Positions 41,174-49,966 are shown, numbered from the stretch's first letter. The stretch is DNA of 64,000 bases from Saprospiraceae bacterium (GCA_016714985.1 JADKBS010000014.1:124001-188000), one strand, 5' to 3'. Numbers and translations: made by a program. Notes: a model not told the origin generated them from the sequence alone.

Positions 41174-42298
41174 ATGCGTATCGTACTGTTACTGCTGCAA
41201 AAAGAATTCCTGCAAATCTTCCGGAACCGGGCGATGCTGCCCATTATTTTCGTGTTCCCCATCATCCAGTTGGTCATCCTGTCCTTTGCGGCCACGCACG
41301 ACGTGAAGAACATCGCCCTCGCCGTGCTCGACCAAGACCACAGCAGCACCAGCCGCCTGCTCGTGAGCAAGCTAACCGCCTCTGGCTATTTCACCCTCGC
41401 AGGTATGCCCCTCAGTGACCACCAAGGTTTTGAACTCATCGAAAAAGACGCCGCCGACGTTTTCCTCACCATCCCCGCCCATTTCGAAAGGGACGTTTTA
41501 AAAAAGCAACCCACCAGCCTGCAAGTCCAGGTGAACGCCATCAACGGCCAAAAAGCGGGCCTGGCAGCCAGCTACGCCGGAGAGGTTTTTAAAGAATTTC
41601 GGATTTCGGATTTCGGATTCCGGATTGGGGGGGTGCCGGGGAAATCCGAAATCCGCAATCTGCAATCCGAAATCAGGTATTGGTACAACCCCTCCCTCGA
41701 CTACAAGACCTTCATGGTGCCCGGTATCCTTGGCGAGCTGGTAGCCATGCTGGTGCTCATCCTCTCGGCCATGAACGTGGTGCGGGAGAAGGAAATCGGC
41801 ACTATCGAGCAAATCAACGTGACGCCCATCCGCAAGTGGCAGTTCATTTTGGGCAAGCTGTTACCGTTCCTCTTCATCGGTCTCTTCGATTTGGCGCTGG
41901 GCCTCACGGTGGGCAAGCTCCTCTTCAACATCCCATTGGAGGGCGACCTCTGGCTGGTCTTCGCTTTTTGCGTTGCAAATATCTTCGCCGTGCTCGGCAT
42001 CGGTTTTTTCATCTCCAACTTCGCTGACACGCAGCAGCAGGCCATGTTCATCGCCTGGTTCTTCATGGTCATTTTCATCTTGATGAGCGGTTTGTTTACG
42101 CCAATAGAATCCATGCCTGAATGGGCGCAGGCGATGACCGTCCCGAACCCCATTGCCCATTTCGTGACGGTGATGCGGCTGGTGCTGCTCAAGGGCAGCG
42201 GCTGGGCGGACATTCGCTATAATTTCTTCGTGATGATTGGCCTGGGGGTGCTGTTCAATGCGCTGGCGGTGTGGACGTATCGGAAGACGGCGGGGTGA
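41174..42298 (+). CDS. ABC-2 type transporter permease 2 (YbhR-like)
   Basis: A protein of 374 aa with the same plan as permease 1: 'LLLQKEFLQIFRNRAMLPII', periplasmic domain, 'REKEIGTIEQINVTPIRKWQ' and 'FTPIESMPEWAQAMTVPNPI'. About 28 residues (E-F-R-I-S-D-F-G-F-R ... S-E-I-R) before 'YWYNPSLDYKTFMVPG' are encoded by the hairpin-forming repeat 41594-41676. This is the last gene of the efflux set. The stop at 42298 abuts an IS256-type transposase remnant on the other strand. Confidence 0.9.
   Translation: MRIVLLLLQKEFLQIFRNRAMLPIIFVFPIIQLVILSFAATHDVKNIALAVLDQDHSSTSRLLVSKLTASGYFTLAGMPLSDHQGFELIEKDAADVFLTIPAHFERDVLKKQPTSLQVQVNAINGQKAGLAASYAGEVFKEFRISDFGFRIGGVPGKSEIRNLQSEIRYWYNPSLDYKTFMVPGILGELVAMLVLILSAMNVVREKEIGTIEQINVTPIRKWQFILGKLLPFLFIGLFDLALGLTVGKLLFNIPLEGDLWLVFAFCVANIFAVLGIGFFISNFADTQQQAMFIAWFFMVIFILMSGLFTPIESMPEWAQAMTVPNPIAHFVTVMRLVLLKGSGWADIRYNFFVMIGLGVLFNALAVWTYRKTAG
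41594..41676 (+). repeat. In-frame inverted repeat of 'aatccgaaatc' units inside permease 2
   Basis: The left arm 'ATTTCGGATTTCGGATTTCG' (from 41596) and the right arm 'AATCCGAAATCCGCAATC' (from 41643) are imperfect reverse complements around a short G/C-rich loop. The whole 83-bp stretch stays in frame and adds about 28 residues to a periplasmic loop. Confidence 0.75.
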
Positions 42299-42487
42299 AA
42301 AAGGGTTTGCTGCCAAGTTCCGCCTCGCCCGATAGCGCTGCGTTGACTATCCGTTGAATCAGGCCCGTCAGCACCCCGTCGGGCCCGACTAGGCTGTGCC
42401 CCGGCCTATCGCCTCCTTCTCAAAATCCTCGTAATCGAAGGCCCGGTCGGGAGGATTTGCCGTTTGCTTACTCTTGATTTTTTTCAT
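42299..42487 (-). pseudogene. Remnant of an IS256-family (mutator-type) transposase N-terminus
   Basis: On the minus strand ATG at 42487 gives M-K-K-I-K-S-K-Q-T-A-N-P-P, then 'FDYEDFEKEAIGRGTA' and a stop near 42390. One frame over it continues 'LVGPDGVLTGLIQRIVNAAL', 'SGEAELGSKPFF'. This matches the start of mutator-type transposases (F-D-Y-E-x-F ... D-G-V-L-x-x-L-I ... A-A-L-x-G-E-x). It is truncated right at the permease 2 stop and frameshifted. Nothing else was recognised in the gap 42299-42692. Confidence 0.65.
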
Positions 42488-42692
42488 GCGCAAAGTTTTA
42501 AGCTATGAAACTAACTTTGACACACTTTTTAGAACAGTCTCCTATGAATTCTAACCAATGAATGCTGCGACTTGCCCTACTTTCAAACATTTGCTCTATT
42601 TTTGCTTACAAACCAGTCTCGCCATTTTGCTTTTTGCCTTCGAATAACTTGGAATGGCAAACACTTCTGCATTAACACTTATTTACGTCCCA

Positions 42693-45017
42693 ATGCATTC
42701 ATTGAATCGCCTTTTGCTTTTTCTCCCTTTTTTCTTTTCCCAACTTGCCTGCCTTGCTCAATGGACACCTTTGAGCATGCCAAGCAACCAAGACTTGTAC
42801 AGCGTTTTCATGCTGGACGACAACAACTTGTATATTGGTAGCAATATCATGCTGAAAAGCAATAACGGAGGGAGTACTTGGAGTCAGGTGAACATAACCA
42901 GTGGCGGCCTACCAGTGGTGGGCAACCTTATTCAAGACTTACACTTCAGCGATGCGAATACAGGGGTTATGGCAGGTTTTTTCGTACTTGGTGGCTCGCA
43001 ATATATTTTTCGAACAGAGAGCGGTGGCAATGACTGGACAGAGGTTTTTACCGCTAATATTGGTGGCCAGCCGAGAGGGTTCAACGACTTGTCCTTCATC
43101 AACAACAGCACGGGCTGGGCCGTAGGCACAGGAGGGGCGATTGTCAAAACAACAAATGGTGGGGCGACTTGGACTCAGCAGTTTTCCTCCGCTCAGGAAG
43201 ATTTGTTCTCTGTTCATTTTTTGGATGCGAATATCGGGTTTATCGCAGGCGACGGCACATTTTTGAAAACAACCAACGGCGGTGCGACTTGGAATACGAC
43301 GTCTCACAACGCAGCCTTCAGCGAGGTTTTCTTTACAAGCCAAAATGTGGGATTCATTGCAGGCTGGGATTTCCTCTGGAGAACGACCGATGGCGGACAG
43401 ACTTGGCAAGACCTTCAGTTCCCAAATGGCAACAGCTTTATCCGGGACATCCATTTCATCAGCCCTGACACGGGTTACGTGCTCTCACAGCGGCAGCTTT
43501 TCAAAACAACAGATGGCGGCAATATTTGGGAATATCAGCAGCTGCTGGGGGCGAGCAATACTCTCCATTTATTGGAAGGATTTGATTGGCTCAACGCCAA
43601 CAAGGCCATCATCGTTGGCAACAACGGGTGGTGCAGGATGACCGCCAATGCAGGTGGCAATTACTATCCCATTGTGGGATTTGAAGTGGAAGGTAATCCA
43701 CAAAAACTCTGTGCCGGGCAGGATTACCAATTGGTGAATCTTACAGGTGCTGCACCCAATTATACTTATGAATGGCAGTTGGAAGGGGTGACCTTTTCCA
43801 CAGAAGCCAACCCCATTATCAACCTGCCAAATTTGAACACTTATTACGATGTCAAACTTACTGTTTCGAATGGAGTGTTATCATCTAGTGTCACGATGGA
43901 ATTATCCACCCTCGGCAACGTTTCATTGTACATGCCAGAACTCAACGGCAATCCCATTATCACCACATGTCAAGGCAATCAAGTTACCATTACTTCACCT
44001 TCGCTACCACAGTTTTATTTCAACAATCCCATCACCTATAAATTCTTGGCAAATGGGGTGGAGGTGCCAGCGAATGGCAGCAATAATTCAATATATTATA
44101 GTACCTCCATTACCGATACAACGCTATTTCAATTGGTGGGCATGGCAGTCACACCTTGCGGTGATACGGTCATGACTGTCAAGCAAAAACTGGTGAATGC
44201 TGCGGCCTTGCCCACTTCCATTGATATTACTGCTGATGCACTTTTCATCTGTGACGATGAAACGACTGTCATCCATATCAATAATTCGGTGCCCGGTGTC
44301 AGTTACAATTTCCATGGCGTCGGCACACAGTTTGGCAATGGCGGCCCCCTGTCCTTTACATCGCCGCCAATTAATGTCACCGTCACGGTTAAGAATGGCA
44401 GCTTCTGCCAGCGTACCCTGAATAACCTCCTCGAAATTACCGGGGTGAAAATCAATGCCGGAGTTGGCAATTGGTATGGTGCTACCTTCGTGGGGGATAC
44501 GGTAACTTTTGCATACTATTTGGACCCATTGTACAATTACCATTGGGAATTCGGCCCTTCGGCCATGCCTCCCGCCTCCACCGAATCCACGCAACAGGTT
44601 GTTTACCAGGAAGCGGGCACGTTCCCTGTTCAGCTCTCCATTTCCCATGCCGTAGCTGGCTGCCCAGATACGGCTCAATCGCTGGTTCATGTTTTCCCAG
44701 CAGCGCAATTGGAGTTGCCGACCGAGGTTTGTTACGACGTGAACACTGGGCTTGTATTTACCAATTTATCGGGTGATCTTACCTATAAAATATTGGATGT
44801 AACCGTCGGAGCGGATGGCTACACCTACGCTACTGGCTATTGGACTAGAACCTATCCGTTCCCTGGCCTTTTCAACCTTGTGCTGTTCAAATTCGATCCA
44901 GATGGCAATCTCGTCTGGGAAAAAAAGACCTCGCACAACGACCATGGATCGAATGTCGGCTTCCGGCATTTTGTGGGCACTACCGTCACTGCCGATGCGT
45001 GGGAAATATCTATTTAG
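42693..45017 (+). CDS. Large T9SS-secreted protein, segment 1: BNR propeller and PKD-like domains
   Basis: It starts at ATG 42693 ('MHSLNRLLLFLPFFFSQLAC' signal peptide, cut near L-A-Q). Asp-box/YCF48-like blades follow: 'SNNGGSTWSQV', 'TESGGNDWTEV', 'TTNGGATWTQQ', 'TTNGGATWNTT', 'TTDGGQTWQDL', 'TTDGGNIWEYQ'. After that come Ig/PKD-like domains and the start of SBBP-type repeats. It breaks at 'VTADAW': observed TGGGAAATATC; one more G (run 45001-45003) gives 'GNIYLGGTFF' and joins the next segment. Confidence 0.85.
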   Translation: MHSLNRLLLFLPFFFSQLACLAQWTPLSMPSNQDLYSVFMLDDNNLYIGSNIMLKSNNGGSTWSQVNITSGGLPVVGNLIQDLHFSDANTGVMAGFFVLGGSQYIFRTESGGNDWTEVFTANIGGQPRGFNDLSFINNSTGWAVGTGGAIVKTTNGGATWTQQFSSAQEDLFSVHFLDANIGFIAGDGTFLKTTNGGATWNTTSHNAAFSEVFFTSQNVGFIAGWDFLWRTTDGGQTWQDLQFPNGNSFIRDIHFISPDTGYVLSQRQLFKTTDGGNIWEYQQLLGASNTLHLLEGFDWLNANKAIIVGNNGWCRMTANAGGNYYPIVGFEVEGNPQKLCAGQDYQLVNLTGAAPNYTYEWQLEGVTFSTEANPIINLPNLNTYYDVKLTVSNGVLSSSVTMELSTLGNVSLYMPELNGNPIITTCQGNQVTITSPSLPQFYFNNPITYKFLANGVEVPANGSNNSIYYSTSITDTTLFQLVGMAVTPCGDTVMTVKQKLVNAAALPTSIDITADALFICDDETTVIHINNSVPGVSYNFHGVGTQFGNGGPLSFTSPPINVTVTVKNGSFCQRTLNNLLEITGVKINAGVGNWYGATFVGDTVTFAYYLDPLYNYHWEFGPSAMPPASTESTQQVVYQEAGTFPVQLSISHAVAGCPDTAQSLVHVFPAAQLELPTEVCYDVNTGLVFTNLSGDLTYKILDVTVGADGYTYATGYWTRTYPFPGLFNLVLFKFDPDGNLVWEKKTSHNDHGSNVGFRHFVGTTVTADAWEISI

Positions 45018-46465
45018 GAGGCACTTTTTTCAGTGAACGCTTGGTTTTCGATGGCCAAGTGGTAGCACCTGAGAATAATGGAGACGAGTATAGCGATGGC
45101 TTTGTTGCCAAACTTGACCCAAACGGCAATTTGCTTTGGTTCGATTGGTTTTGGGGGTATCACCATTGGGGCAACTACTCCAATCCACTAGGCCCATCCA
45201 AAATCATCTACTTGGATGACGATAATATCTACCTTTCATTAGTTGGCGAATTCAAAGCCTATAAAGAAGCCGATGGCAATTTGACTTATATGCCTTTGGG
45301 CAGCAACTACCTCCACTTGGTGAAGCTCAATGGTCAGGGCAAGGTTCAGTTGACAAAAAAGATCCTCTCGAATTACAACAGTTGGCACCTTGACCAATAT
45401 TTCTACCTAGGCCCAAATATTTCAACTGGTACCAGTTCTATCAAAGGTCCAGATATGCAATATTCACCGGATGGACATTTCGTTATTGCCACAGAACACG
45501 AAATTCCATTGGACGTGCAGGGTCAGGTTATTGAACCTATGTTCAACGACAATTATATCAATAGAAACAACGGCCTCATTATCCGGTTGGATATGGATGG
45601 CAATGTGACGAATACCTTTCATGCCTTTGCAACAATCGGGTCTTTGTCTAAGGTGACCTCCTTTGCTATTGACCAAGAAAGCAATATCTATCTGCCAGTA
45701 AACCTTTACGATTCTAGCGTCAACCCATTGTATGAATACCAGTTCTATGTGGACGGAGTTGCAGAGGCTGCCACAGTCAACAATTACCTGCTAAAATATA
45801 GCCCGTCAGGCCAGTTGGTTTGGAAGTTGAAAAACGGGCGAATTATTTTGCAGGAGATGAGCGCCACCAAGGATGGAGACATCATTGGATTGGCGACGTA
45901 TGGCTCCTTGCTTGGCGTCAACAGCACTGATGGTCAGGGCTATTCGTTCCTCAGCGAAGATGATTTCTCCTTGTACAATAACGCAGTGTCAAACCTCGCC
46001 GTGGTATCTTGGGACACGGATGGCGTTTTTCAGGGTGCGCATAATTTATCTACTCCGTTTGTGGACAATGCACTTCGCATGGATGTTACGCCCTGCGGAA
46101 CAGTTCAGTTGGCCTATTCGCCGAATGATTTGCCGACGACATACCTTGATACGGCATTCATCCATTTAACTTCATTGGCTCCGTTTTCTACCTGCGAAAC
46201 CCCATGCCTACCAGCCATTTTGGTACAACCCCAATCCGTGCAATTTTGCAATAATGAGGCATTTAATTTCTCGCTACTTGCTTCTGGCAACGGCAATAGT
46301 TACAGATGGCAGTACAATCCAAGTGGCAGCTTCGAAGACATTCAGGATGGACCTATTTTTCAGGGAGCCAGTGAGCCCCAATTGCAGGTGACGCCCGCAG
46401 GAAGTTTTGCCAACCTGCTACCAACCCTGCAATTCCCGCTGCATTGTGACAAAAAGCGACAATAG
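44999..46465 (+). CDS. Large T9SS-secreted protein, segment 2: SBBP-type beta-propeller repeats
   Basis: A 488-aa segment with repeats 'GNIYLGGTFFSERLVFDGQV', 'DGFVAKLDPNGNLLWFDWFW', 'DQESNIYLPVNLYDSSV' and 'LLKYSPSGQLVWKLKNGRII' (D-x-x-G-N-x-x-W/Y), the SBBP/quinoprotein-like propeller found in Bacteroidota surface proteins. It then starts an Ig-like domain ('QPQSVQFCNNEAFNFSLLAS'). The frame breaks near 46414-46430, where one extra base is likely. Confidence 0.8.
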   Translation: MGNIYLGGTFFSERLVFDGQVVAPENNGDEYSDGFVAKLDPNGNLLWFDWFWGYHHWGNYSNPLGPSKIIYLDDDNIYLSLVGEFKAYKEADGNLTYMPLGSNYLHLVKLNGQGKVQLTKKILSNYNSWHLDQYFYLGPNISTGTSSIKGPDMQYSPDGHFVIATEHEIPLDVQGQVIEPMFNDNYINRNNGLIIRLDMDGNVTNTFHAFATIGSLSKVTSFAIDQESNIYLPVNLYDSSVNPLYEYQFYVDGVAEAATVNNYLLKYSPSGQLVWKLKNGRIILQEMSATKDGDIIGLATYGSLLGVNSTDGQGYSFLSEDDFSLYNNAVSNLAVVSWDTDGVFQGAHNLSTPFVDNALRMDVTPCGTVQLAYSPNDLPTTYLDTAFIHLTSLAPFSTCETPCLPAILVQPQSVQFCNNEAFNFSLLASGNGNSYRWQYNPSGSFEDIQDGPIFQGASEPQLQVTPAGSFANLLPTLQFPLHCDKKRQ

Positions 46466-47138
46466 CCAAACAATCTCCAACTCAGTCAGCGCCACGCCGC
46501 AGATTGCCATCACAACGCAATACCCATCCTCCATTACCTTATTGCCCGGCCAGCAAAGTGTGTTTATCCCATTGGTAACAGCAGGTTCAGGCGTCACGAG
46601 GGAATGGCAGGTAAAGCAAGGCCAAGTTTGGAAGAACATTGCCAGCACTAACTTGACCTATACCATTTTAACCGATGGCTTGAACCTAAAGAATAATGGT
46701 ATTGGCATAGCAGGGGTAAAACTCCGGTGCCGCCTTAAGTCCAGCGACGGCTGCGAATTTTATACTCAATTGGTCTGGGTGAAAAAACAACAAGAAACCC
46801 CATTGCCTCATCCATCACAATATGCTGAAATGATTCAGGATACTAGTCATGTAGGCGCTTTCAGGGAAAGTAATATCAATCTACCCGAAGTCAAGGTGGC
46901 TGCTGTTTTGTATCCTAATCCAGTGGCCAGTCATCTGAACGTATTTTTCTCATATCCTGCCGCTGATTTGGATTGGTGCATTAAAGATATTCTTGGCCGC
47001 ACCATTTTAGGAGGCAAATCCAAGTTAGACCGACATGACACGCTGCAAATCGAAACAGGGGAGTTAACTAACGGTCAATACTTTTTGGAGTGCCGGATGG
47101 AAAATGAAACTTCGATATTGAAGTTTGTGAAGGATTGA
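46407..47138 (+). CDS. Large T9SS-secreted protein, segment 3: Ig-like end and type A sorting domain
   Basis: A 243-aa segment. After an Ig-like stretch ('SRCIVTKSDNSQTISNSVSA') the C-terminus is a T9SS type A sorting domain: 'VKVAAVLYPNPVASHLNVFF', 'WCIKDILGRTILGGKSKLDR', 'TGELTNGQYFLECRMEN' and a basic end 'LKFVKD'. The TTG taken as start is artificial. Together the three segments make a protein of about 1,480 aa. Confidence 0.82.
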   Translation: MPTCYQPCNSRCIVTKSDNSQTISNSVSATPQIAITTQYPSSITLLPGQQSVFIPLVTAGSGVTREWQVKQGQVWKNIASTNLTYTILTDGLNLKNNGIGIAGVKLRCRLKSSDGCEFYTQLVWVKKQQETPLPHPSQYAEMIQDTSHVGAFRESNINLPEVKVAAVLYPNPVASHLNVFFSYPAADLDWCIKDILGRTILGGKSKLDRHDTLQIETGELTNGQYFLECRMENETSILKFVKD

Positions 47139-47376
47139 AATTGGCAATTAATGCGCAAATTGGAATCACCATTTTCCAATAGTTTATTCGATGAAAAGCT
47201 GATACTTCCCCTGTTACTTCATACGCACTTTTGCGGTAGCAAATGCACAACCCTCTTCTAATCCCATAAAATCGCCCACGACCACCTCGGAAATCGGGAT
47301 TAAATTCCGAAGCGGTAGAAATATTTCACCACCCCAGCGGTTCTATGCCCATTCTAAATCCAAATCCAACCGCACG

Positions 47377-47973
47377 ATGAAAAACAATGCTGCCTGTTTT
47401 GCCCTGTCGTTCTTGCTTGTCCTGCCCAGTTTTTACCTGTTTTCCCAAGATTCCCGCTTCCATGCGGGCGTGGTCGCCGGGCTGAATTTCTCGGAACTGG
47501 AGGGCGACGGCGTGACCGATTATTTTGGACTGAACACCGGACTGATTGGTACGGCGAGGCTGTCGAAGCACGCACAGTTGGGGGTGGAGCTCCTCTTCAG
47601 CCAGAACGGCGAGTACATCATCCCCGAATATTACCCGCCCCTCGAATACGGCCCAGTGCGGCTGAACCACCTCGAAATCCCGATCCATATTGATTGGCTG
47701 ATTGGCGTGTTCCAACGGGAAAGCTACTACGACCTGAACCTCAGCATCGGCACGGCTTATACGAGATTGCTGGGCTATCGGGTGAAAGACGCTGAAAAAA
47801 CGGACGTCAGCGATCAAGTCGTCTATGGCGACAAAGACCAATGGCACCTGCAAGCCGCCACGTCCTACCAGTTGTCAAAACGCCTTGGGCTGAACCTCAA
47901 GGCATCTCTGCCCATCTCCGTCAATGGCTTGGACTGGACTTTGGCGGCGAGGTTGGTGTATATGTTTAGTTGA
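47377..47973 (+). CDS. PorT-like outer-membrane beta-barrel protein (OMP_b-brl_2)
   Basis: A protein of 198 aa: signal peptide 'CFALSFLLVLPSFYLFSQDS', then an eight-strand-type barrel with 'RFHAGVVAGLNFSELEGDGV', 'KHAQLGVELLFSQNGEYIIP', 'RLNHLEIPIHIDWLIGVF' and last strand 'LDWTLAARLVYMFS' ending in aromatic Phe-Ser. The L-E-I-P strand is typical of the porin family/PorT group. Function unknown. Confidence 0.85.
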   Translation: MKNNAACFALSFLLVLPSFYLFSQDSRFHAGVVAGLNFSELEGDGVTDYFGLNTGLIGTARLSKHAQLGVELLFSQNGEYIIPEYYPPLEYGPVRLNHLEIPIHIDWLIGVFQRESYYDLNLSIGTAYTRLLGYRVKDAEKTDVSDQVVYGDKDQWHLQAATSYQLSKRLGLNLKASLPISVNGLDWTLAARLVYMFS

Positions 47974-47980
47974 AGGGAAA

Positions 47981-48880
47981 TCACCCATTCCTAAATTTCC
48001 CCGGACTCGTCCCCACCTGCTTTTTAAAGAAATTATTGAAATGCGTCACCTCCGTAAAACCGAGTGCAAAGGCGATTTCCGACACGTTCCATTGGCTGTG
48101 CTTCAGCAGGATTTTGGCCTCTTGCAGTATCCGCTCCGCAATGATTTGGGAGGTCGTTTTCTCGGTCGTTTCCTTCACCGCCCGGTTCAGGTGGTTGACA
48201 TGAACGTTGAGCTGCTGCGCAAAATCGGAGGGCGAGCGCAGGCTGACCTTTGGGTGGTTTTCTTCGATGGGGAACTGCCGCTCCAACAGCTCCAGGAACA
48301 GCGTGGAAATGCGTTGCGCTGCATTCACTTGTTGTTTGTTGAAGTTCGTGGAGGGCTGCATTTTCATGGCAAAATGCAATAGCTCGAACACCAAATTGCG
48401 CAGCACATCATATTTATGGATATAATCGGAATTAATTTCCTCAAACATGCGGTCATAGATGTGCTGGATTTGCGGCACTTGCTCATCCGTGAGTTCGAAC
48501 ACATGCTCGCCAATGGGCTGGAAAACCGAATACTGTTTAATATCGCTGAAATTATGGAAAAAATGCTGATTAAATATGCAATAAACGCCGTCATTTATCC
48601 GCTCCAAATTGCTGCATTGATAGGGAATCTGCGGATTTGAAAAAAACAGCGCCTGCTTTTTAACGGTAATTACCTTATCGGCATATAGCATATCTATATT
48701 CCCAATTACCAGCATGATTTTATAAAAATCCCGCCGCTTATAGGGCAATGGATTCGATTTGGTAATGTCCACGGGCACATGGACAAACACGTTGAAATGC
48801 CCGATTTCTTTTTTGATATTATCAGGAATCCAGCCAAAGCGGCGCTGGTAGAAATCTTCTATTGATTCGATTTTTTCCAT
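47981..48880 (-). CDS. AraC family transcriptional regulator
   Basis: A protein of 299 aa. The N-terminal half is a cupin-like sensing domain ('FYKIMLVIGNIDMLYADKVI', 'QALFFSNPQIPYQCSNL'). The C-terminal 100 residues have two HTHs: 'DFAQQLNVHVNHLNRAVKET' and 'WNVSEIAFALGFTEVTHFNN' with 'FFKKQVGTSPGKFR', the AraC signature. Target unknown. It is convergent with the barrel gene (8-bp gap). Confidence 0.92.
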   Translation of the reverse strand: MEKIESIEDFYQRRFGWIPDNIKKEIGHFNVFVHVPVDITKSNPLPYKRRDFYKIMLVIGNIDMLYADKVITVKKQALFFSNPQIPYQCSNLERINDGVYCIFNQHFFHNFSDIKQYSVFQPIGEHVFELTDEQVPQIQHIYDRMFEEINSDYIHKYDVLRNLVFELLHFAMKMQPSTNFNKQQVNAAQRISTLFLELLERQFPIEENHPKVSLRSPSDFAQQLNVHVNHLNRAVKETTEKTTSQIIAERILQEAKILLKHSQWNVSEIAFALGFTEVTHFNNFFKKQVGTSPGKFRNG

Positions 48881-48893
48881 GATTTATTTTTTC

Positions 48894-48968
48894 AACACGG
48901 AGGCACGGAGACGCAGAGGGCCACTAAGTTAACTCGTGTTTCTCTGTGCCTATGTTTCTCCGTGTTTG
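48894..48968. repeat. 'cggaggca' intergenic inverted repeat (copy 2)
   Basis: Left 'ACACGGAGGCACGGAGACGC' and right-arm complement 'AACACGGAGAAACATAGGCA' form imperfect arms in the gap between the AraC gene and the barrel gene. It resembles the element at 41092-41158. Confidence 0.65.
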
Positions 48969-48977
48969 CTTAAAACA

Positions 48978-49763
48978 CTACTGCTCCACAAACTCCTTCC
49001 CAAACGCATACGTCACCCCTACGTTCCATTCAAAGCCTTTGGTAACAATATCGGATTTGAGCTTGATATTCGACATCGCCCCCACGGAAATTGGCCATTG
49101 ACGGTGCGCAAGTGTCAGGCCAGTCGCTGTGTAGAAGCCGTCGAGGTCGTCAATTCTTAGGTAGTAAACTTGGGGGTTGAAGCGCAGATAAAGCTGCCTC
49201 GTGAGCGGTATATCGTTGAAGTCGGCCCGCAGGGAGAGGAAGTTGTTCTTGCTTTCAACCTCCTTTTCGATGCCCGTGCCGAACAGGTAGTAAAAGCTCA
49301 GCGAGACGTTTTTGTTAACGTGGTAATACGGCAGGATTTCCAGTGCCGGATAGAAGCGACGAGCCTTTACCACGTCCTTTACCACGTCGTCTTCCGTGAC
49401 GGTGGCACTCTTGAAGTTGACGGCGGGGGCGTGCGTGCCCAGTATGAACTCGAACTTCTCCTTTTTCACCAGTTTGTACCGCCAGATAAAGATAAACGAC
49501 CACGGCTTGTAGTCCAGCATGGAGTACCAAAACTGCGGATGGAAACTGAGCCGCCCTTTGTTGCCGCTGATATTGAAGCCAGTCTGCACGGCTGGGTCGC
49601 CTAGCGAAAAGGTTGGCACGAGCGAGAAGCCATTGTTGTTGGCGTTGATGGTGCCGCTGAGGTTCAGGATGGATTTGGTGCTGTCGGTGCTTTGGCCAGA
49701 GGCCAACTTGCTAAAATGAAGCAATGCAAGTAGCAATAACAACTTCGTAAATCTCATTTTCAT
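48978..49763 (-). CDS. Hypothetical outer-membrane beta-barrel protein
   Basis: A protein of 261 aa: signal peptide 'FTKLLLLLALLHFSKLASGQ', then alternating amphipathic strands rich in Tyr/Phe ('GFSLVPTFSLGDPAVQTGFN', 'RLSFHPQFWYSMLDYKPWSF', 'LYLRFNPQVYYLRIDDLDGF'), ending 'WNVGVTYAFGKEFVEQ'. This is the profile of a 10-12-strand outer-membrane barrel. I do not recognise the family. It is transcribed away from the DHFR-like operon. Confidence 0.75.
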   Translation of the reverse strand: MKMRFTKLLLLLALLHFSKLASGQSTDSTKSILNLSGTINANNNGFSLVPTFSLGDPAVQTGFNISGNKGRLSFHPQFWYSMLDYKPWSFIFIWRYKLVKKEKFEFILGTHAPAVNFKSATVTEDDVVKDVVKARRFYPALEILPYYHVNKNVSLSFYYLFGTGIEKEVESKNNFLSLRADFNDIPLTRQLYLRFNPQVYYLRIDDLDGFYTATGLTLAHRQWPISVGAMSNIKLKSDIVTKGFEWNVGVTYAFGKEFVEQ

Positions 49764-49893
49764 GTGTTATGATTAGGTGAATGTATCAGGCTGCAAAAGA
49801 ATAAAATGACGCTAACTCAAACTAATGTTTTTCAAATCAAGCATTACGAAAATCAAACAGTCGGGTTTTTTTTGAAAAATGCTTCAAGAAAAA

Positions 49894-49926
49894 TTTGTGT
49901 AACCGATTAGTTTCGCTTTACATTTG
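49894..49926 (+). promoter_or_regulatory. Bacteroidota-type promoter of the DHFR-ArsR operon
   Basis: -33 element TTTG at 49894-49897 and -7 element TACATTTG at 49919-49926 match TTTG / TANNTTTG with a 21-bp spacer, 40 bp before the start codon at 49967. Confidence 0.65.
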
Positions 49927-49946
49927 CAACCGATTGGTTACACAAA
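49894..49946. promoter_or_regulatory. Inverted repeat around the promoter, candidate ArsR operator
   Basis: TTTGTGTAACC (49894-49904) and GGTTACACAAA (49936-49946) are perfect 11-bp inverted repeats bracketing the -7 element. AACCGATT also occurs twice as a direct repeat (49901-49908 and 49928-49935), the second as part of AACCGATTGGTT. The ArsR-type regulator two genes later in the same operon is the obvious candidate binder. Confidence 0.55.
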
Positions 49947-49966
49947 CTGATAAAAATTAAAAAACA

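Noticed and set aside
41594..41676. Tandem 'atttcgg' units as a possible CRISPR or regulatory array
   Set aside because: The units are contiguous, inside a reading frame, and the two halves are inverted; there are no spacers.
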